Source of the DNA: Oscillospiraceae bacterium
Lineage (GTDB): Bacteria > Bacillota_A > Clostridia > Oscillospirales > Oscillospiraceae
Reading direction: 5' to 3'
Length of the DNA stretch: 11,750 nucleotides
NCBI GenBank assembly: GCA_017537045.1
Contig: JAFYLN010000136.1
Span: 1-11,750 of the forward strand
Shown: positions 1 through 7,375 of the stretch, piece after piece
How positions within the stretch are numbered: the first letter of the stretch is position 1
How the letters are laid out: each line of letters begins with the position of its first letter
Translations under genes and position numbers: made by a program
The notes under the pieces: model-generated
The model's input: only the letters and a program-made list of their open reading frames with translations
Told to the model about the DNA's origin: nothing
The model's database searches: none

Positions 1-100
1 GAGGTGCCCCAAATCAAGGATTTGGGGCGGAGAGGGTTCGTTATTTTCCCTCTCAGTCAAAAATCGCTTCGATTTTTGACAGCTCTCCCAGAGGGAGAGC
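1..100. repeat. Dispersed multi-hairpin intergenic repeat, cut by the window edge
   Basis: Four consecutive perfect stems are visible. They are 6-15 with 19-28 (10 bp), GAGAGGG 30-36 with CCCTCTC 48-54 (7 bp), 56-66 with 70-80 (11 bp, CTT loop), and GCTCTCCC 82-89 with 93-100 (8 bp). The segment GAGGTGCCCC...GGGGCGGAGAGGG matches the one at 11578-11604, so this is one repeat family with two copies in the window. The unit probably extends left of position 1, because the right copy has a further hairpin before this segment. No coding potential is apparent. I recall similar units in Oscillospiraceae genomes, but could not check this by search. Confidence 0.75.
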
Positions 101-179
101 CAAGGGCTTCGCCGCCAACAGCCCGATAAACATCAATTTACCGTCAGCGAAATATAAAACTGTCTTAACTGCAAACCGG
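101..179. other. Intergenic spacer with nothing recognisable
   Basis: This stretch lies between the repeat and the terminator of the minus-strand acetyltransferase gene. It contains no convincing gene, promoter or structured RNA. The short GGCTTCGCCGCC segment may be a leftover of the adjacent repeat. Confidence 0.5.
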
Positions 180-217
180 AAAAACCGGACTATGCTCATA
201 AACACAGTCCGGTTTTT
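180..217 (-). terminator. Intrinsic terminator of the GNAT acetyltransferase gene
   Basis: A 12-bp perfect stem (180-191 with 206-217, containing ACCGGACT/AGTCCGGT) encloses a 14-nt loop. Read on the minus strand, the stem ends in five T residues. The TGA stop codon of the acetyltransferase (196-198) lies in the loop, so the 5' arm is encoded by the last codons of the gene. The A/T flanks are symmetrical, so it could also act on plus-strand transcripts. Confidence 0.8.
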
Positions 218-681
218 GGTAATGTCAGTCGATATCTTTCAAGATTGTCTGTTTCGCCCTCGTATGTAAACCCGTTTTTTGCTGCAATCTTCCTGCTGGC
301 AATTTGCTGCGGACTGCATTCGATAACACAACTGTCTGCGCCGGCATGGGCTGCGAATCCTATAAGCGCTTTGGTCACTTCGTCGGCGATGCCCATTCCC
401 CAATGATCCCGGCTGAGAATCCAGCCGATTTCATAACTGGATCCTTCATAAATATGAAAAATGGCATGCCCAATGACCTTTCCTGTTGCATTCCATACAA
501 TGGCGTATACCAGAGGTGGTTCACACAAACCTGCGGTCTCGATGAACGCTTTCGTTTTCTCCATATTAAAGACGGGCTCAACATGCTTCATAACCTGCCT
601 GTCAGAAAGCACCTGATACAGATCATCGGCATCTTCCAACCTGAAGTTTCGGATCAGACATCGTTTTGTCAGCAGTTTCAT
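196..681 (-). CDS. GNAT-family N-acetyltransferase, RimJ/RimL-like
   Basis: This is a 161-residue single-domain protein that probably transfers an acetyl group from acetyl-CoA to an amine. The N-terminus (LLTKRCLIRNF followed by EDADDLY) is typical of the RimJ/RimL-type subgroup (Acetyltransf_3). Motif A, the acetyl-CoA pyrophosphate loop, reads RDHWGMGIADE at 91-101. Motif B reads SRKIAAKNGF at 129-138. The substrate cannot be deduced. Relatives include ribosomal-protein acetyltransferases but also many enzymes with unrelated targets. The ATG at 681 is preceded by GGAGGT (686-691) with a 4-nt spacer, which supports this start. The gene follows ftsH on the same strand, but a hairpin lies between them (717-748), so it may be expressed separately or by read-through. 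A terminator overlaps its stop codon. Confidence 0.85.
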   Translation of the reverse strand: MKLLTKRCLIRNFRLEDADDLYQVLSDRQVMKHVEPVFNMEKTKAFIETAGLCEPPLVYAIVWNATGKVIGHAIFHIYEGSSYEIGWILSRDHWGMGIADEVTKALIGFAAHAGADSCVIECSPQQIASRKIAAKNGFTYEGETDNLERYRLTLPKTGLCL

Positions 682-716
682 GGCTACCTCCGCGAATTCT
701 ATTTAATATAACTCAA

Positions 717-748
717 ACAGGCACAGCCGGTTAACCTGCTGTGCCTGT
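717..748 (-). terminator. Probable terminator or attenuating hairpin after ftsH
   Basis: A perfect 11-bp stem (717-727 with 738-748, core AGGCACAGC/GCTGTGCCT) has a 10-nt loop containing the palindrome GGTTAACC. On the minus strand it is followed by TTTGAGTTATATT, a poor and interrupted T-tract. Termination may therefore be partial, allowing read-through into the acetyltransferase gene. It lies 35 nt beyond the ftsH stop codon. Confidence 0.6.
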
Positions 749-783
749 AAATGATTGCGTGGCCTGAACCGTCCGGCACTGCT

Positions 784-2718
784 TTACGCTTCGGTGTTTT
801 CGCTCTCGAATTCTGCGGCGGGAGGTTCAGTGTTTTCCACATGCTCTTCGGCGGCTTCGAAACCGTCAAACAGGGAAGTGGAGGAGCTTTCTGCGATCTC
901 CCTGCCCTCCATGCAGGCTTCAAACTGCTCGCCGGTCATGGCTTCGTTTTCCAGCAGGAATTGCACGACCTCATGGAGCTTGCCGGCATTCTCTTCCAGA
1001 ATCTGCTTGCAGTGTGCATATGCCTTGCCGATCAGAAGTTTAACTTCTTCATCAATGGTGGCAGCAACAGCCTCGGAATAGCTCTTGGTGGTCTGATAGT
1101 CACGGCCGATGAATACCTCGCCGCCGCTGAGATAGCTGACCGTACCCAGCTTTTCGCACATGCCGTAGCGGGCGATCATATCCTTTGCCAGCTTGGTGGC
1201 GCGGTCAATGTCGTTGGATGCGCCAACGGAAATATCACCGATGAACAGTGCCTCTGCCACACGGCCACCCAGCAAGGAGACGATCTCTTCATACATTTCA
1301 TTACGGGTCATATTGGAGGAATCATCCTTGGGCAGGCTCCAGGTAGAACCCAGAGACTGGCCGCGGGGAATGATGGTAATATGCCGCACCGGATCCTGCG
1401 TGGGCAGGCAGTAGGTGGCAACGGCATGGCCGGCCTCGTGAATGGCAGTGGTCTTCAGGTCGCGGCGCTGCTGCACACGGCTGCGCTTTGCAGGACCTGC
1501 GATGATCTTCATCATGGCTTCGTTCAGATCGTCCATATTCAGCACGGGGCGGTTCTCCCTGGCAGCCATAATGGCAGCTTCGTTCAGCAGATTGCTCAGA
1601 TCGGCACCGGTAAAACCGGAGGTTGCCCGGGCGATGGTCTTCAGGTTCACAGTACCATCCAGACGCTTGCCCTTGGCATGGACTTTCAGAATTTCCTCGC
1701 GTCCCTTCACATCAGGATGTCCCACATGGATCTGACGGTCGAAACGGCCGGGACGGAGCAGAGCAGGATCCAGGATATCAGGGCGGTTGGTAGCTGCAAG
1801 TACAATTACACCTTCGTTTTTGCTGAAGCCGTCCATTTCAACCAGAAGCTGGTTCAGGGTCTGTTCCTTTTCATCGTGGCCACCACCCAGTCCGCTGCCG
1901 CGCTTGCGGCCGACTGCATCGATCTCATCAATGAAGATAATAGCAGGTGCGATCTTCTTTGCCTGGTCGAACAGGTCACGGACACGGCTTGCACCTACAC
2001 CGACATACATTTCCACAAAGTCGGATCCGGAAATGCTGAGGAACTGCACCTCTGCCTCACCGGCAACTGCGCGGGCAAGCAGGGTCTTACCGGTACCGGG
2101 AGGACCTACCAGCAGCAGGCCATGGGGGATTCTGGCGCCAATCTGGGTAAATTTGTCGGGATCACGCAGGAAATCCACAACCTCCTGCAGCTCCTGCTTT
2201 TCTTCGTCTGCACCGGCCACATCGTCAAAGGTGACTTTCTTGCCGTCAGGCACACCAAGAACTGTGCGTGCCTTGCCAAAATTCTGCAGGGGATTGCCGT
2301 TGTTCATTCTGCCCATCATAAATGCCCATACAAACAGCAGAATCAAACCTGCAAGGATCAGCGGCAGCACCAGATCATAGGGAGAGGAATCAGCCACAGC
2401 AATAAAGTCATAGCTTTTCAGAATGCCGCTGTCGGTCTGGCTGAGAAAGATTTCCTGCATCTGGGCGCGGAAGCCATCGGGGTCGGATAAGGTAGTGGTA
2501 ATTCTTGTTTCACCTTGATAGGGGTTATACAGCAGCATGGTCAGTTGGTTACCCTCTACCACGAACTCCTGCACCTGCTCCTGACGGAACAGGGAAACCA
2601 CTTCAGAGTAGGGGATGGCATTGCCTTCGGAGCCGAAGAAATCGCCGAACAGGCTGAAAACGGCAAACAGCACGGCCAGATAAGCGATCAAGGGGATTAA
2701 ACGATTGCGGTTTTTCAA
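784..2718 (-). CDS. ftsH: ATP-dependent zinc metalloprotease FtsH
   Basis: This is a 644-residue membrane-anchored AAA+ protease that extracts and degrades unstable or misassembled membrane and cytosolic proteins as a hexamer. Domain order is canonical. TM1 is at about 8-27, an extracytoplasmic domain at about 30-110, and TM2 at about 116-136. The AAA module has Walker A GPPGTGKT (205-212), Walker B IIFIDEID (260-267) and a second region of homology ending GRFDR (324-328). The M41 peptidase domain has HEAGH (427-431), with a probable third zinc ligand Asp503 in SNDID. The pore loop reads EMYVGVG, with Tyr238 where bacterial FtsH usually has Phe. The acidic C-terminal tail is typical and of low conservation. 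The start is TTG at 2718: AAGGAG (2729-2734) lies 10 nt upstream and there is no nearby in-frame ATG. The hpt stop codon (2733-2735) overlaps this ribosome binding site, so the two genes are probably translationally coupled. The order tilS-hpt-ftsH matches Bacillus. Confidence 0.97.
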   Translation of the reverse strand: MKNRNRLIPLIAYLAVLFAVFSLFGDFFGSEGNAIPYSEVVSLFRQEQVQEFVVEGNQLTMLLYNPYQGETRITTTLSDPDGFRAQMQEIFLSQTDSGILKSYDFIAVADSSPYDLVLPLILAGLILLFVWAFMMGRMNNGNPLQNFGKARTVLGVPDGKKVTFDDVAGADEEKQELQEVVDFLRDPDKFTQIGARIPHGLLLVGPPGTGKTLLARAVAGEAEVQFLSISGSDFVEMYVGVGASRVRDLFDQAKKIAPAIIFIDEIDAVGRKRGSGLGGGHDEKEQTLNQLLVEMDGFSKNEGVIVLAATNRPDILDPALLRPGRFDRQIHVGHPDVKGREEILKVHAKGKRLDGTVNLKTIARATSGFTGADLSNLLNEAAIMAARENRPVLNMDDLNEAMMKIIAGPAKRSRVQQRRDLKTTAIHEAGHAVATYCLPTQDPVRHITIIPRGQSLGSTWSLPKDDSSNMTRNEMYEEIVSLLGGRVAEALFIGDISVGASNDIDRATKLAKDMIARYGMCEKLGTVSYLSGGEVFIGRDYQTTKSYSEAVAATIDEEVKLLIGKAYAHCKQILEENAGKLHEVVQFLLENEAMTGEQFEACMEGREIAESSSTSLFDGFEAAEEHVENTEPPAAEFESENTEA

Positions 2719-2732
2719 GTTATGGATTCTCC

Positions 2733-3272
2733 TTATTTTTCGTATGCTTCGGGATTCAGAATGCCCACATAGGGCAGATTCCGGTAGTGCTCATTAAAGT
2801 CCAGACCGTAACCCACAACAAACTCGTTGGGGATCACAAAACCAGTATAGTCGGGCTTGACGGTAATACCGGCTCTGCGGCGTTCAGGCTTATCCAGCAG
2901 GGTGCAGATTTTCAGGGAAGCAGGCTCCTTGCTCAGCAGATGGTGGTAAGTATACTCCAGAGAATTGCCGGTGTCAAAGATATCCTCCAGAATCACCACA
3001 TGGCGGCCTTTCAGATCAAAGGAAACATCCTTGCGGACAACCATTTCACTGGAGGTGGTACCGGCGTAGGAGGAGATCCACATGAAGTCCATCTGGCAGG
3101 GCTCTGTAAAATTCTTCACAAAGTCGGCATAAAATACCACAACGCCCTTTAAAACGCCGACAAAAACAGGGTCTTTACCTGCATATTCTTTGGACAGCTC
3201 TGCAGCCAGCTCTTTCACGCGGGTCTGAATCTGCTCTTCTGAGAGTAGGATCTTGCTGATATTGTGCAGCAT
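2733..3272 (-). CDS. hpt: Hypoxanthine phosphoribosyltransferase
   Basis: This is a 179-residue cytosolic purine-salvage enzyme that makes IMP, and probably GMP, from the free base and PRPP. The type I phosphoribosyltransferase signature [13 protein letters not shown] (92-104) contains the adjacent acidic residues Glu96-Asp97 that contact the PRPP ribose. LKG at 41-43 fits the pyrophosphate-binding loop. SSY (67-69) lies in the flexible catalytic loop. The C-terminal segment [16 protein letters not shown] (153-168) is the family's base- and metal-binding region. Length is normal for the family. The ATG at 3272 has AAGAGGT (3279-3285) 6 nt upstream. It lies 17 nt after tilS and 14 nt before ftsH, the conserved tilS-hpt-ftsH arrangement of Gram-positive bacteria. 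No separate promoter is apparent. Confidence 0.96.
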   Translation of the reverse strand: MLHNISKILLSEEQIQTRVKELAAELSKEYAGKDPVFVGVLKGVVVFYADFVKNFTEPCQMDFMWISSYAGTTSSEMVVRKDVSFDLKGRHVVILEDIFDTGNSLEYTYHHLLSKEPASLKICTLLDKPERRRAGITVKPDYTGFVIPNEFVVGYGLDFNEHYRNLPYVGILNPEAYEK

Positions 3273-3289
3273 AATGAAACCTCTTTTCT

Positions 3290-4531
3290 TTATTTACAGC
3301 ATTTGCTGTTGCTCACTTCTTTGAATCGGATCTGCGTTGCGGGAAGCGCCGTTGCCACCCGGTCTAAATTCACACCGATGCCGTAGACACCGAGGATACC
3401 TGCGTCATCGCAGACAACAGGAATCTGATCACGGCGGGATGCGGGGATCTTGCGGTCGATGAGAAGCTTTTTCAGGCTTTTCGTACCACCGCTGAGCCGG
3501 ATGGCATCACCGGCCTGACGGGAGCGTACCCGCACAGTGCCGACCGGATGAACCGTGAAAATCTCCGGCGTGTTGACGATTCCGCTGGCGGGTGTACTGA
3601 TAAGCTGCAAACCGGATCCGGCAGGAATGGTCAGCACTTCCAACGTGTCATACTTGCGGCAGATGGTGATACCGCCAGGGAAGCTGCCTTTTGCAGATGG
3701 ATTATCGGAAAAAACGAGGGATTCTGCAAGCTGGATATGCTGGGCTTCCGGTTCTTTGATACCGCTTTCTTTTAAAAACCGCACCAGAACACGGGAACGT
3801 ACCGAGGCGGATTCTGCACGCAGCGCAGTAACGCTGATTGCTTGATGGCTCTGCGCAAAGCCGGAAAGGGCTTCTTCATCCTGCCGCAGCCGCAGTGCCA
3901 TAGCGGAAATATTCTCTGCAAACTTCGGATTTTCATCTTTCAGCAGCGGCACCACATGATGCCGCAGCCGGTTGCGCAGGCAGAAGTCTGTAGCATTCAT
4001 GCTGTCCTCCCGGTGGGGGAGCGCATACTCATCCAGAAAGGACAGCACCTCGCTGCGCGTGATGCCCAGCAGGGGGCGGATGTACTTGCCCCGCTTCGGT
4101 GCGATGCCACCCAGTCCTTTCAGACCCGTACCCCGCACCAGATGCATCAGAACCGTTTCCGCATTGTCATCGGCGGTATGGGCTGTAGCGATCTTTCCGG
4201 GCAGCGTTTCAAAAAAAGCATACCGTGCATCCCGAGCCGCGGCCTCCAGCCCCTTATCGCCTGCCACCACATGAGCGGAGCCGACGGTGAGGGGAATACC
4301 ATAGCCCGCGCAGAAATCCCGCACGAATTGCTCCGCCTCGTCCGGTTCTTCCGGCAGCAGATGATGATTGAAATGGACGGCGGCGAGATCTAAGTCCCAC
4401 TCGTCTTTGAGCAGGTACAGTGCCCACAGCAGGGCGATAGAGTCCGCTCCGCCGGAAACGGCGCAGACGATTTTATCACCCCGGGCAATAATGCCCTGTT
4501 CTTTTACAAATGTGCGCAGCTTACTCAGCAT
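3290..4531 (-). CDS. tilS: tRNA(Ile)-lysidine synthetase TilS
   Basis: This essential enzyme attaches lysine to C34 of tRNA-Ile(CAU), switching its codon specificity from AUG to AUA and its charging from Met to Ile. The N-terminal PP-loop ATPase shows SGGADS at 26-31 and HTADDNAETVLMHLVRGTG at 118-136. The conserved tail of that domain follows with RPLL (152-155) and FCLRNRLRHHVVPLL (183-197). The C-terminal TilS domain is present, with RQAGDAIRLSGGTKSLKKLL at 338-357 followed by IP and RRDQIPVV. I chose the ATG at 4531 (413 residues) over an upstream start at 4570. MLSKLRTFV is the natural family N-terminus and GGGAG (4539-4543) lies 7 nt upstream. The gene overlaps the 3' end of dnaB by 11 nt, suggesting translational coupling. 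The protein ends in an unusual Cys-Cys-Lys. Confidence 0.95.
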   Translation of the reverse strand: MLSKLRTFVKEQGIIARGDKIVCAVSGGADSIALLWALYLLKDEWDLDLAAVHFNHHLLPEEPDEAEQFVRDFCAGYGIPLTVGSAHVVAGDKGLEAAARDARYAFFETLPGKIATAHTADDNAETVLMHLVRGTGLKGLGGIAPKRGKYIRPLLGITRSEVLSFLDEYALPHREDSMNATDFCLRNRLRHHVVPLLKDENPKFAENISAMALRLRQDEEALSGFAQSHQAISVTALRAESASVRSRVLVRFLKESGIKEPEAQHIQLAESLVFSDNPSAKGSFPGGITICRKYDTLEVLTIPAGSGLQLISTPASGIVNTPEIFTVHPVGTVRVRSRQAGDAIRLSGGTKSLKKLLIDRKIPASRRDQIPVVCDDAGILGVYGIGVNLDRVATALPATQIRFKEVSNSKCCK

Positions 4532-5858
4532 GCTTCCACTCCCGATCGGAGAAGGTCTGGTAAGGGCCAAACCACTGCAGCTTCACCGTGCCGGTCTCGC
4601 CGTGGCGGTTCTTGGCGACGATGCATTCTGCAAGACCCTTGTCTTCGGTGTTTTCATGATAGTATTCATCGCGGTACAGGAACATGACGGAGTCGGCATC
4701 CTGCTCGATGGCGCCGGATTCGCGAAGATCCGACAGAATGGGCCGCTTGTCCGTACGGCTTTCCACCGCACGGGACAACTGGCTCAGACAGATCACGGGG
4801 ATGTTCAACTCCTTGGCCATGATCTTCAGGGAGCGGGAAATCTCGCCGACCACAGTCACGCGGTTTTCACTGTTTTTGCCATAGCCGGAGCCCTGCATCA
4901 ACTGCAGGTAGTCGATGACCACCAGACCCAGATTATCCAGCCGACGGCATTTTGCGTTGATGTCCGCGACAGTGACGGAGGGGTTATCATCGATGCGAAT
5001 GTCCGTCTGGCTCAGGGCGGCGGAGGCCATGCACAGCTTGCCCCACTCGTCCTCGTTCAGCTTGCCGGTGGCCAGCTTCTGCATATCGATGAAGCTTTCG
5101 GAGGCAAGCAGACGCATAGCCAGCTGCTCGCGGCTCATTTCCAGGTTGAAAACAGCCACGGTCTTATTGTATTTCTTCGCCACGTTTACGGCGATGTTCA
5201 GGGCGAACGCGGACTTACCCATAGCCGGACGGGCAGCCACCAGCAACAGGTCAGATTTGTTCAGACCGTTGATCTTGGTGTCCAAGTCCCGCAGGCCGGT
5301 GGACAGGCCGGGAATCATGGAATCAGACTGCGCAAGTTCGTTCAGCCGGTCAAAAACCTTGTGCAGCACTGTGCCGATGTGCTCCAGAGAATCGTTCCGC
5401 TCGCCTTTTCGTAGAGCGTAAATCTTCTTTTCAGCACTTTCGAGCATTTCGGCTGCGGTGCCTACCTCGGAGTAAACCGTTTCGGAAATATCCGTGGCGG
5501 CCTGTGCCAGGCCACGCAGCATGGCCTTTTCGCGGACGATGTTTGCATAGCGCACCGCATTGGCAGCAGTGGGCGTGATCTCCATGAGCTGAAGGATGTA
5601 GTCCCGGGAGTTATCCTGATAAACACCCAGCTCCTTCATCTTATTGAGCACTGTCACCGGGTCAATGGTCTGGGAGAAGTTGAACATGGTGTAAATGGTC
5701 TCAAAAATCTCCCGGTTCTGCTTCAGATAGAAGTCCTCCGGAGAGACGATGCCCACGATGTCCGCAACGCAGCGGCTGTCAATGAGGATGGAGCCCAAAA
5801 CGGCCTGCTCCGCTTCCAGACTCTGAGGCGGCTGCTTGACCAATAATTCTTCATCCAT
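4521..5858 (-). CDS. dnaB: Replicative DNA helicase DnaB
   Basis: This is the 445-residue hexameric helicase that unwinds the replication fork and recruits primase. The N-terminal domain spans about 6-115 (QSLEAEQAVLGSIL near the start). A linker leads to the RecA-like ATPase, with Walker A ARPAMGKS (209-216), Walker B LVVIDYLQLM (312-321), the H4-type motif SDLRESGAIEQDADS (376-390) and the arginine-finger region KNRHGETGTV (416-425). No intein interrupts the Walker A or H4 regions, where DnaB inteins usually sit. The ATG at 5858 is preceded by AGGAG (5867-5871) with an 8-nt spacer. An in-frame extension to 5912 runs into repeat DNA and is unlikely to be coding. In Bacillus the equivalent gene is called dnaC and also follows gdpP and rplI. 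Here two small genes separate rplI from dnaB, and tilS follows directly. Confidence 0.96.
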   Translation of the reverse strand: MDEELLVKQPPQSLEAEQAVLGSILIDSRCVADIVGIVSPEDFYLKQNREIFETIYTMFNFSQTIDPVTVLNKMKELGVYQDNSRDYILQLMEITPTAANAVRYANIVREKAMLRGLAQAATDISETVYSEVGTAAEMLESAEKKIYALRKGERNDSLEHIGTVLHKVFDRLNELAQSDSMIPGLSTGLRDLDTKINGLNKSDLLLVAARPAMGKSAFALNIAVNVAKKYNKTVAVFNLEMSREQLAMRLLASESFIDMQKLATGKLNEDEWGKLCMASAALSQTDIRIDDNPSVTVADINAKCRRLDNLGLVVIDYLQLMQGSGYGKNSENRVTVVGEISRSLKIMAKELNIPVICLSQLSRAVESRTDKRPILSDLRESGAIEQDADSVMFLYRDEYYHENTEDKGLAECIVAKNRHGETGTVKLQWFGPYQTFSDREWKHAE

Positions 5859-5886
5859 GTTGGTTTCTCCTTTCTGTCTATACTTT

Positions 5887-5960
5887 CGTAGGGCGCGGCA
5901 TCCTTGCCGCACCGCCGGTTCCTACGATAACACCCAGTAGGGGAGGGTCTTGCCCCTCCC
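5887..5960. repeat. Two dispersed hairpin units in the dnaB leader
   Basis: The first unit is flanked by CGTAGG (5887-5892) and CCTACG (5921-5926), a 6-bp outer stem. Its inner stem is GCGGCA (5895-5900) with TGCCGC (5905-5910). The second has GGGAGGG (5941-5947) pairing with CCCTCCC (5954-5960) around TCTTGC. Both begin with a GTAGGG-like box and carry TC(C)TTG in or next to the loop, but their stem sequences differ. They lie between the NUDIX and dnaB genes, so they would be in the dnaB leader of any read-through transcript. Neither is followed by a clear T-tract on the minus strand, so I do not call them terminators. Confidence 0.65.
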
Positions 5961-5969
5961 GCAGGGTAA

Positions 5970-6386
5970 TCATTGCTTCAATGTAACAAATTGATGTGCT
6001 TTGGTCAAGATACGTTTTGCCTCCGGGAACGGAAGCAGAGCCAGCGCATCCTCATAGGGAAGCAGATACGCTTCGGCGACTTCCTCCGGCTGGGTCACGA
6101 TACTTTGCCCGGAGAACTCTGCAAGGAAATATACAACCTGCTTTACTGTACCGGGTCTGCTGGGAATGGGGTAGTGATCTTCCGCACGGAAGCCATCAAT
6201 CAGAGAAACCGAAAGTCCAACTTCCTCCCGGATTTCACGGGTGGCTGTTTGCGCTTCTGTTTCGCCGGGTTCCATGTGGCCCTTCGGAAAACCGCAGTGG
6301 CCGCCCAGATGACGGATGATCAGATACTTGACGGTGCTTTCCTGACGTGTAAACAAAACGCCGCCGCAGGATTTTTCAGTTTTCAT
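5970..6386 (-). CDS. NUDIX hydrolase, Ap4A-hydrolase-like
   Basis: This 138-residue protein hydrolyses a nucleoside diphosphate linked to another moiety. It carries a complete Nudix box at residues 36-58: Gly36, Glu42, Arg50-Glu51, Glu54-Glu55 and Gly57, exactly matching the Gx5Ex7REUxEExGU spacing, with the metal-binding REIREE core intact. The KSCGGVLF start, the FPKGHMEPGET context and VYFLAEF (86-92) resemble bis(5'-nucleosyl)-tetraphosphatases of the MutT/Ap4A hydrolase group. The substrate is therefore plausibly Ap4A or a related dinucleotide, but sequence alone does not settle this. The ATG at 6386 has GGAGG (6391-6395) 4 nt upstream. It lies 12 nt after the GNAT gene and is probably co-transcribed with it. 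The next gene, dnaB, is separated by hairpin repeats. Confidence 0.9.
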   Translation of the reverse strand: MKTEKSCGGVLFTRQESTVKYLIIRHLGGHCGFPKGHMEPGETEAQTATREIREEVGLSVSLIDGFRAEDHYPIPSRPGTVKQVVYFLAEFSGQSIVTQPEEVAEAYLLPYEDALALLPFPEAKRILTKAHQFVTLKQ

Positions 6387-6398
6387 ATATCCTCCATG

Positions 6399-6809
6399 TC
6401 AGAATCGGGCACTTTTCAGAAAACCGCAGCAGCCGATTTCATGCAGCGGATGAAAACCGAGAGACTTATAAAATGCAATGGTTTTCGCTGTGTTGTCAGT
6501 TGCTAGTTCGATCTGATATACATGCGCGTACCGCTCAAGCATTGCTTTCATCAATGCCGAGCCGATACCCTTGCGCTGAAACTTGGGATAGACCAGAATG
6601 TCCTGAATAAACAATATGGAATGTCCGTCACCCACAGCGCGGATGACACCCGCCAGTTCTTCGCCCTTGTAGGCTGCAAGAATGCACAGGGAACCAGCAT
6701 ATGCTTTTTTGAGCATATGGGGATGCTCATAATAATTGCTCCACCCGACTGCTTTGTACAACGGGAGAATATCACACTCCTTGTAGTGTGTATAGGGTCT
6801 GATGACCAT
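6399..6809 (-). CDS. Small GNAT-family N-acetyltransferase
   Basis: This is a 136-residue acetyl-CoA-dependent acyltransferase of unknown substrate. The acetyl-CoA loop reads QRKGIGSAL at 78-86, preceded by the usual beta-4 strand ILVYPKF (71-77). The family's C-terminal motif appears as TIAFYKSLGF (110-119). The N-terminal half (RPYTHYKECDILPLYKAVGW) resembles uncharacterised small GNATs of Firmicutes. I chose the ATG at 6809, since GGAGGT (6814-6819) lies 4 nt upstream. A TTG at 6821 would place the start upstream of, and overlapping, that ribosome binding site. An 11-bp hairpin (6818-6846) ends within the ribosome binding site and could limit initiation. It forms a pair with the NUDIX gene, inserted between rplI and dnaB. 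Confidence 0.88.
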   Translation of the reverse strand: MVIRPYTHYKECDILPLYKAVGWSNYYEHPHMLKKAYAGSLCILAAYKGEELAGVIRAVGDGHSILFIQDILVYPKFQRKGIGSALMKAMLERYAHVYQIELATDNTAKTIAFYKSLGFHPLHEIGCCGFLKSARF

Positions 6810-6817
6810 AATTACCT

Positions 6818-6846
6818 CCAAAATCTAAATATTTCTTAGATTTTGG
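6818..6846 (-). promoter_or_regulatory. A/T-rich hairpin abutting the GNAT ribosome binding site
   Basis: CCAAAATCTAA (6818-6828) pairs perfectly with TTAGATTTTGG (6836-6846) around a 7-nt loop. On the minus-strand transcript, the last two G residues of the downstream arm are the first two of the GGAGGT ribosome binding site (6814-6819). The hairpin would therefore compete partly with ribosome binding. It lacks a following T-tract, so it is not an obvious terminator. A regulatory role is inference. Confidence 0.45.
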
Positions 6847-6869
6847 CATAACGTAATCTCATAAGGATA

Positions 6870-6883
6870 CCTCGCAATGACAC
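6870..6883. repeat. Solo end of the TCGCAATGAC repeat family
   Basis: TCGCAATGAC (6872-6881) is identical to the right end of the 106-bp repeat at 7376-7481, but the rest of the unit is absent. This looks like a degraded copy or half-copy. A match of 10 bases is short, so chance cannot be ruled out. Confidence 0.4.
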
Positions 6884-6891
6884 GGAAATTT

Positions 6892-6908
6892 GATAGCTGG
6901 TGGCTATC
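6892..6908 (-). terminator. Weak hairpin just after rplI
   Basis: GATAGC (6892-6897) pairs with GCTATC (6903-6908) around a 5-nt loop, directly after the rplI stop codon. On the minus strand it is followed by AAATTTCC, a very weak T-tract. It may attenuate or protect the rplI mRNA 3' end rather than stop transcription. Confidence 0.35.
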
Positions 6909-6911
6909 GAA

Positions 6912-7355
6912 TCACATCTCCTCGATCTTTACAGTCAGAGGGGCGTTGATCTCGTAGCCCAGCTTGCAGGTAGCGGTGTAAGTACCCACATTCTTGATGG
7001 TCTCATTCAGGACGATCTTGCGCTTATCCAGCTTGATGCCCTGCTTTTCCAGCGCGGTTGCAATTTCGGCATTGGTGACCGCACCAAACAGACGTCCCTG
7101 TCCGCCGCCCTTGGCCTTGACGACGAGGGTCATGGCGCGCAGCTTCTTGGAGATTTCAAGAGCTTCGGCCTTTTCCCGGGCAATGCGCTCCTGGGTCGCT
7201 TTGTCGTTCATTTTCATGGTGTTGATTGCATCGGCAGTTGCCTCCTGCGCCAGCTTCTTGGGCAGCATGAAGTTACGGGCGTAGCCATCGGAAACCTCGA
7301 TCATCTGACCCTTCTTGCCCTTGCCTTTCACATCTTGTAACAGAATCACTTTCAT
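6912..7355 (-). CDS. rplI: 50S ribosomal protein L9
   Basis: This is the 147-residue L9 protein, which binds 23S rRNA near the base of the L1 stalk and helps maintain reading frame. The N-terminal globular domain starts [16 protein letters not shown] and carries the signature [12 protein letters not shown] (21-32), with Met where Leu is most common. A long charged connecting helix covers about 41-75. The C-terminal domain begins with the conserved [20 protein letters not shown] (80-99). Length is normal for the family. The ATG at 7355 has AAGGAG (7364-7369) 8 nt upstream. Its position after gdpP is conserved with Bacillus. Here a 106-bp repeat sits between the two genes, and rplI is followed by two accessory genes rather than directly by dnaB. 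Confidence 0.97.
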   Translation of the reverse strand: MKVILLQDVKGKGKKGQMIEVSDGYARNFMLPKKLAQEATADAINTMKMNDKATQERIAREKAEALEISKKLRAMTLVVKAKGGGQGRLFGAVTNAEIATALEKQGIKLDKRKIVLNETIKNVGTYTATCKLGYEINAPLTVKIEEM

Positions 7356-7375
7356 AATACATTCTCCTTCTCATC

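Noticed and set aside
1..100. CRISPR array or riboswitch at the left edge
   Set aside because: There are no equal-length direct repeats with unique spacers, and the four stems do not match a riboswitch architecture I know. The second copy at 11563-11604 shows it is a dispersed repeat.
751..2490. Long plus-strand open frame of 579 codons opposite ftsH
   Set aside because: It is the antisense shadow of an unmistakable FtsH gene. The translation is rich in His, Cys and Gln with no domain signature, and it has no ribosome binding site.
4532..4570. 13-residue N-terminal extension of TilS
   Set aside because: The family N-terminus matches the ATG at 4531, which has its own GGGAG. The extension would deepen the overlap with dnaB to 50 nt.
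5859..5912. 18-residue N-terminal extension of DnaB
   Set aside because: It encodes a non-conserved basic peptide, spans the AGGAG site that serves the ATG at 5858, and runs into hairpin repeat DNA.
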